A program made the translations under genes and the position numbers. The notes beneath the pieces are model-generated. The model did not search any database and had not been told where the DNA came from. It saw only the letters and a list, made by a program, of their open reading frames with translations. Below, piece after piece: positions 23,510-23,531 of a DNA stretch of 23,531 nt. This stretch comes from an uncultured Mollicutes bacterium (lineage in GTDB: Bacteria; Bacillota_I; Bacilli_A; Acholeplasmatales; Anaeroplasmataceae): NCBI GenBank assembly GCA_900540705.1, contig UQGR01000032.1:1-23531 (forward strand), read 5' to 3'. Position 1 is the stretch's first letter. Each line of letters starts with the position of its first letter.

Positions 23510-23531
23510 ACGCTCCCCTATAAGGGCTTCT

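Noticed and set aside
1..23531. Mycoplasma genetic code (TGA as Trp)
   Set aside because: Several genes end in TGA at ATGA junctions and Trp is encoded by TGG, so the standard code applies.
1..23531. tRNA, rRNA, CRISPR arrays or prophage genes
   Set aside because: No cloverleaf, rRNA segment, regularly spaced repeats or phage structural genes were seen in reading either strand by eye.

Overview
The window comes from an AT-rich, single-membrane Firmicutes-type anaerobe. The evidence is strong Shine-Dalgarno sites, SepF-type division, Cys-lipobox lipoproteins, a group B [FeFe] hydrogenase and a PPi-dependent phosphofructokinase. Several operons use ATGA junctions and TGG encodes Trp throughout, so TGA is a stop and the genetic code is standard (not the Mycoplasma code). 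I infer a fermentative member of the Bacilli/Erysipelotrichia/Acholeplasma neighbourhood. The species cannot be named from the sequence.

Left part (1-7,600): a minus-strand run pyk > marR > metallophosphatase (yfcE-like) > GH13 alpha-amylase-type enzyme. It is divergent from a plus-strand PPi-dependent phosphofructokinase (pfp). A stand-alone group B [FeFe] hydrogenase follows on the minus strand. Together these fit sugar/glucan fermentation with hydrogen or redox handling. Next is a Na+/phosphate cotransporter with a PhoU-like tail.

Middle (9,543-15,246): a compact, insulated four-gene operon. It encodes a JetA/MksF-like kleisin, a JetB/MksE-like protein (DUF4194), a JetC/MksB SMC-like ATPase and, fused by a TAATG junction, the cell-division protein SepF. 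It has its own promoter and terminator. The nuclease subunit JetD/MksG, which turns such complexes into the Wadjet plasmid-defence system, is absent from the window and SepF occupies the last position. I read this as a housekeeping condensin tied to the division septum, or an unusual Wadjet variant.

Right-middle (15,325-19,039): a small hypothetical protein, an RsuA-type 16S rRNA pseudouridine synthase, a PaaI-like thioesterase, a fusion of a pyrophosphatase-like domain to an AAC(3)-type acetyltransferase, and a cytoplasmic protein ending in a CBM20-like starch-binding domain. A ZIP metal transporter follows on the plus strand.

Right end (19,946-23,531): the most unusual locus. A plus-strand lipoprotein carries an InlB-type (Listeria-Bacteroides) repeat followed by a complete barnase-type ribonuclease with all catalytic residues. 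It overlaps by ATGA with a barstar-type inhibitor. Converging on it, and sharing a bidirectional terminator, is a 774-residue lipoprotein with the same InlB-type repeat followed by OB-fold modules and a BIG/Ig-like domain. I infer a surface nucleic-acid processing or antagonism module. The last 180 bases hold an orphan consensus promoter, a palindrome at its start site and two strong hairpins, possibly a small RNA and/or the edge of a mobile element.
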